From Lachnospiraceae bacterium (GTDB lineage Bacteria; Bacillota; Clostridia; Lachnospirales; Lachnospiraceae), in assembly GCA_015057505.1 (NCBI GenBank), contig SVEG01000006.1, positions 110,391 to 174,390 on the forward strand: 64,000 bases of DNA. Direction: 5' to 3'. The notes under the pieces are model-generated. The model did no database searches. It was given only the letters and a program-made list of their open reading frames with translations, and had not been told where the DNA came from. Made by a program: the position numbers and the translations under genes. Positions 62,527 to 64,000 of this stretch are shown piece by piece. Positions within the stretch are counted from its first letter, which is position 1. Each line of letters starts with the position of its first letter.

Positions 62527-63165
62527 ATGAAAATAGCATTAATTAATGAAAACAGTCAGGCTGCTAAGAATGAAATGATTTATAATACACTTAAGAGCGT
62601 TGTAGAGCCGATGGGACATGAGGTTATTAACTACGGTATGTATGCTGCAGATGATGCGGCACAGCTTACTTACGTTCAGGTAGGTATTCTTACTGCAATT
62701 CTTATTAATTCCGGTGCAGCAGATTTTGTTATCACAGGTTGTGGTACAGGTGAAGGCGCAATGCTTGCATGTAACTCTTTCCCGAACGTACTTTGCGGAC
62801 ATATTGAATCACCACTTGATGCTTATCTTTTTTCACAGGTAAACGACGGTAATACAATTGCGCTTCCGTTTGCAGAGAATTTTGGATGGGGCGGCGAGCT
62901 TAATTTACAGTACATCTTCGAAAAATTATTCTGCGCTCCCGGTGGCGGCGGATATCCGAAGGAAAGAGTGGTACCCGAGCAGAGAAATAAGAAAATTCTT
63001 GATGAAGTTAAGAAGGTTACTCATGTAGATATGGTAACGATTTTGAAGAATCTTGATCAGGAGTTATTAAAGGGCGCAGTAAGCGGCGAGAAGTTTAAGG
63101 AGTATTTCTTCAGAGACTGCAAGTGCGATAAGCTTGCAGAGGCAGTGAAGGCGATTGTAGGTTAA
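62527..63165 (+). CDS. RpiB/LacA/LacB-family sugar isomerase
   Basis: A 212-residue cytoplasmic aldose-ketose isomerase fold: MKIALINENSQAAKNEMIYN, then VGILTAILINSGAADFVITGCGTGEGAMLACNSF in which GCGTGEG is the catalytic loop, and NDGNTIALPFAENFGWGGEL. It is about 60 residues longer than classical RpiB, with an added C-terminal segment. RpiB-family members also act as 4-deoxy-5-hexosulose-uronate isomerases in some Firmicutes, and the GH105, GH4 and transport genes nearby make that uronate role attractive. This is inference; pentose phosphate isomerisation is the alternative. Confidence 0.87.
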   Translation: MKIALINENSQAAKNEMIYNTLKSVVEPMGHEVINYGMYAADDAAQLTYVQVGILTAILINSGAADFVITGCGTGEGAMLACNSFPNVLCGHIESPLDAYLFSQVNDGNTIALPFAENFGWGGELNLQYIFEKLFCAPGGGGYPKERVVPEQRNKKILDEVKKVTHVDMVTILKNLDQELLKGAVSGEKFKEYFFRDCKCDKLAEAVKAIVG

Positions 63166-63209
63166 TGATTTAAATAATAGCATAATGTTATTTTGCTTAT
63201 AGCGAGGTA

Positions 63210-63271
63210 TAAAAAACCTCCGTTTACAGATACTAGTTGCAAGGCTAGAAATTGTAAATGGAGGTTTTTTA
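63210..63271 (+). terminator. Terminator hairpin that also buries the spoVT ribosome binding site
   Basis: Arms 63210-63228 and 63253-63271 pair over 19 bp with one G-U, ending TTTTTTA; the loop can form a small CTAG/CTAG stem. It is 45 bp after the RpiB-family gene and has the form of an intrinsic terminator. Its 3' arm contains GGAGG (63260-63264), the spoVT ribosome site, and ends 1 bp before the spoVT ATG. Confidence 0.85.
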
Positions 63272-63272
63272 T

Positions 63273-63821
63273 ATGAAAGCAACAGGAATAGTCCGTCGTA
63301 TCGACGATCTCGGCCGTGTAGTCGTCCCGAAAGAAATCAGAAGAACTCTCCGCATCCGTGAGGGTGACCCGTTGGAAATATTTACCGACAGAGAAGGGGA
63401 AATTATCCTTAAGAAATATTCTCCGATAGGTGAGATGAGCCTTTTTGCAAAGCAGTATGCAGATTCACTTGGACAGGTATCAGGATGCACGGTTTGCATT
63501 ACTGACAGGGATCAGGTGATTGCGGCAGCAGGAAGCGGCAAGAAGGAGCTTATAGAGCATTCCGTAAGCAGGCAGCTTGAGAGCCTTATGACAGAGAGAG
63601 AGACTTTAAGTGCTGTAAAGGAGAGCAAAAACTTTATTCCTATCGTTAACGATCAGCAGGAGGACTATACGGCGCAGGTCATTTATCCTGTAATTTGCGA
63701 GGGAGACGTTATCGGTTCGGTAATACTTTTAAGCAAGGAACAGAGGGCACAAATGGGTGAGACGGAGCAAAAACTTGCGGGAGTTGCCGCAGGCTTTTTA
63801 GGACGTCAGATGGAGAGCTAG
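63273..63821 (+). CDS. spoVT: Stage V sporulation protein T (AbrB-type regulator)
   Basis: A late forespore regulator in spore formers. ATG 63273 has GGAGG 8 bp upstream; the in-frame ATG at 63258 lies before that site. The 182-residue protein has the swapped-hairpin DNA-binding domain MKATGIVRRIDDLGRVVVPK, then EIRRTLRIREGDPLEIFTD (1-50), and a GAF domain (about 56-180), the SpoVT layout. It is found in many Lachnospiraceae, including some not seen to sporulate. The hairpin over its ribosome site implies either terminator read-through or translational control. Confidence 0.94.
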   Translation: MKATGIVRRIDDLGRVVVPKEIRRTLRIREGDPLEIFTDREGEIILKKYSPIGEMSLFAKQYADSLGQVSGCTVCITDRDQVIAAAGSGKKELIEHSVSRQLESLMTERETLSAVKESKNFIPIVNDQQEDYTAQVIYPVICEGDVIGSVILLSKEQRAQMGETEQKLAGVAAGFLGRQMES

Positions 63822-63847
63822 TTTTTCAGTAAAATACGCAAATAACC

Positions 63848-63876
63848 TTGACAAACAGGCAATAAAAGTTTATAAA
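63848..63876 (+). promoter_or_regulatory. Strong promoter of the HU gene
   Basis: Exact TTGACA (63848-63853), 17-bp spacer, TATAAA (63871-63876), about 80 bp before the start codon; the leader in between shows no clear hairpin. Confidence 0.8.
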
Positions 63877-63955
63877 TAAATACATGGGGTGCAAACAAAG
63901 AATCGTAAGATGAAGCACCTGAAGAAAAAGAAAATCAGAGGAGGAGATTTTGTTT

Positions 63956-64000
63956 ATGAACAAGACAGAACTCATTAATGCAATTGCAGAGAAAGCAGAA
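63956..64000 (+). CDS. HU-family DNA-binding protein, partial at right edge
   Basis: Fifteen codons are visible, MNKTELINAIAEKAE, the typical N-terminus of bacterial HU nucleoid protein, after a strong GAGGAGG (63938-63945). The rest is outside the window. Confidence 0.85.
   Translation, partial: MNKTELINAIAEKAE

Overview
The window looks like a chromosome segment of an anaerobic, low-GC Gram-positive bacterium of the Lachnospiraceae type (Lachnospira/Butyrivibrio/Roseburia-like; genus not provable from sequence alone). The reasons are AGGAGG-type ribosome binding sites, sigma-A promoters, a T-box leader, a SpoVT regulator, three chemoreceptors (a motile cell) and many plant cell wall (pectin/uronide) genes. 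No integrase, transposase, rRNA or CRISPR array is visible.

Layout: (1) 1-3.8 kb: an M56 (BlaR1-like) membrane protein cut by the left edge, then a rhamnogalacturonan acetylesterase and a GH105 unsaturated rhamnogalacturonyl hydrolase. (2) 3.9-8.8 kb: a PurF-like protein lacking the catalytic N-terminal Cys, a compact four-way-junction RNA candidate (5346-5478), and carB. (3) 8.9-12.6 kb: a DMT transporter, a 42-bp tandem-repeat coiled-coil gene, a membrane RCK/RyR-domain protein and tRNA-Asn(GTT). (4) 12.7-17.6 kb: a T-box leader with an Asn specifier candidate driving aspS-gatC-gatA-gatB; the GatA-like protein is short and has lost the amidase catalytic residues. (5) 17.7-19.7 kb: a two-gene unit of a TIR-V4R fusion and an asparaginase-like protein without the catalytic Lys. 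(6) 19.9-25.9 kb: two membrane-anchored BMP-type binding proteins, a hybrid histidine kinase and a REC-GGDEF protein, all overlapping. (7) 25.9-38.2 kb: housekeeping and transport genes (LD-carboxypeptidase, YfhO, AlkD-like, amidohydrolase, lipid kinase, NSS symporter, Na/Pi-PhoU) and a chemoreceptor. (8) 38.3-49 kb: an MFS-GH2 fusion, a surface beta-helix protein, two more chemoreceptors (one with PilZ), phenylacetate-CoA ligase and an ACT protein. (9) 49.2-63.2 kb: GH4 glycosidase, a large sugar ABC operon with five small membrane proteins and two ATPases, AraC regulator, 2-hydroxyacid dehydrogenase and an RpiB-family isomerase. (10) spoVT and the start of an HU gene.

How it fits together: regions 1, 8 and 9 suggest import and intracellular breakdown of pectin-derived oligosaccharides (deacetylation, GH105, GH4, GH2, RpiB-type isomerase, ABC uptake, AraC control). 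Regions 6 and 8 link ligand sensing to c-di-GMP synthesis (GGDEF) and c-di-GMP reading (PilZ chemoreceptor). The most unusual stretch is 10-20 kb: the tRNA-dependent asparagine operon with a dead-looking GatA is flanked by an RyR-type and a TIR-V4R signalling protein, the latter coupled to an asparaginase-like protein. Together with the Cys-less PurF, several amide-nitrogen enzymes here keep their fold but lack key catalytic residues.
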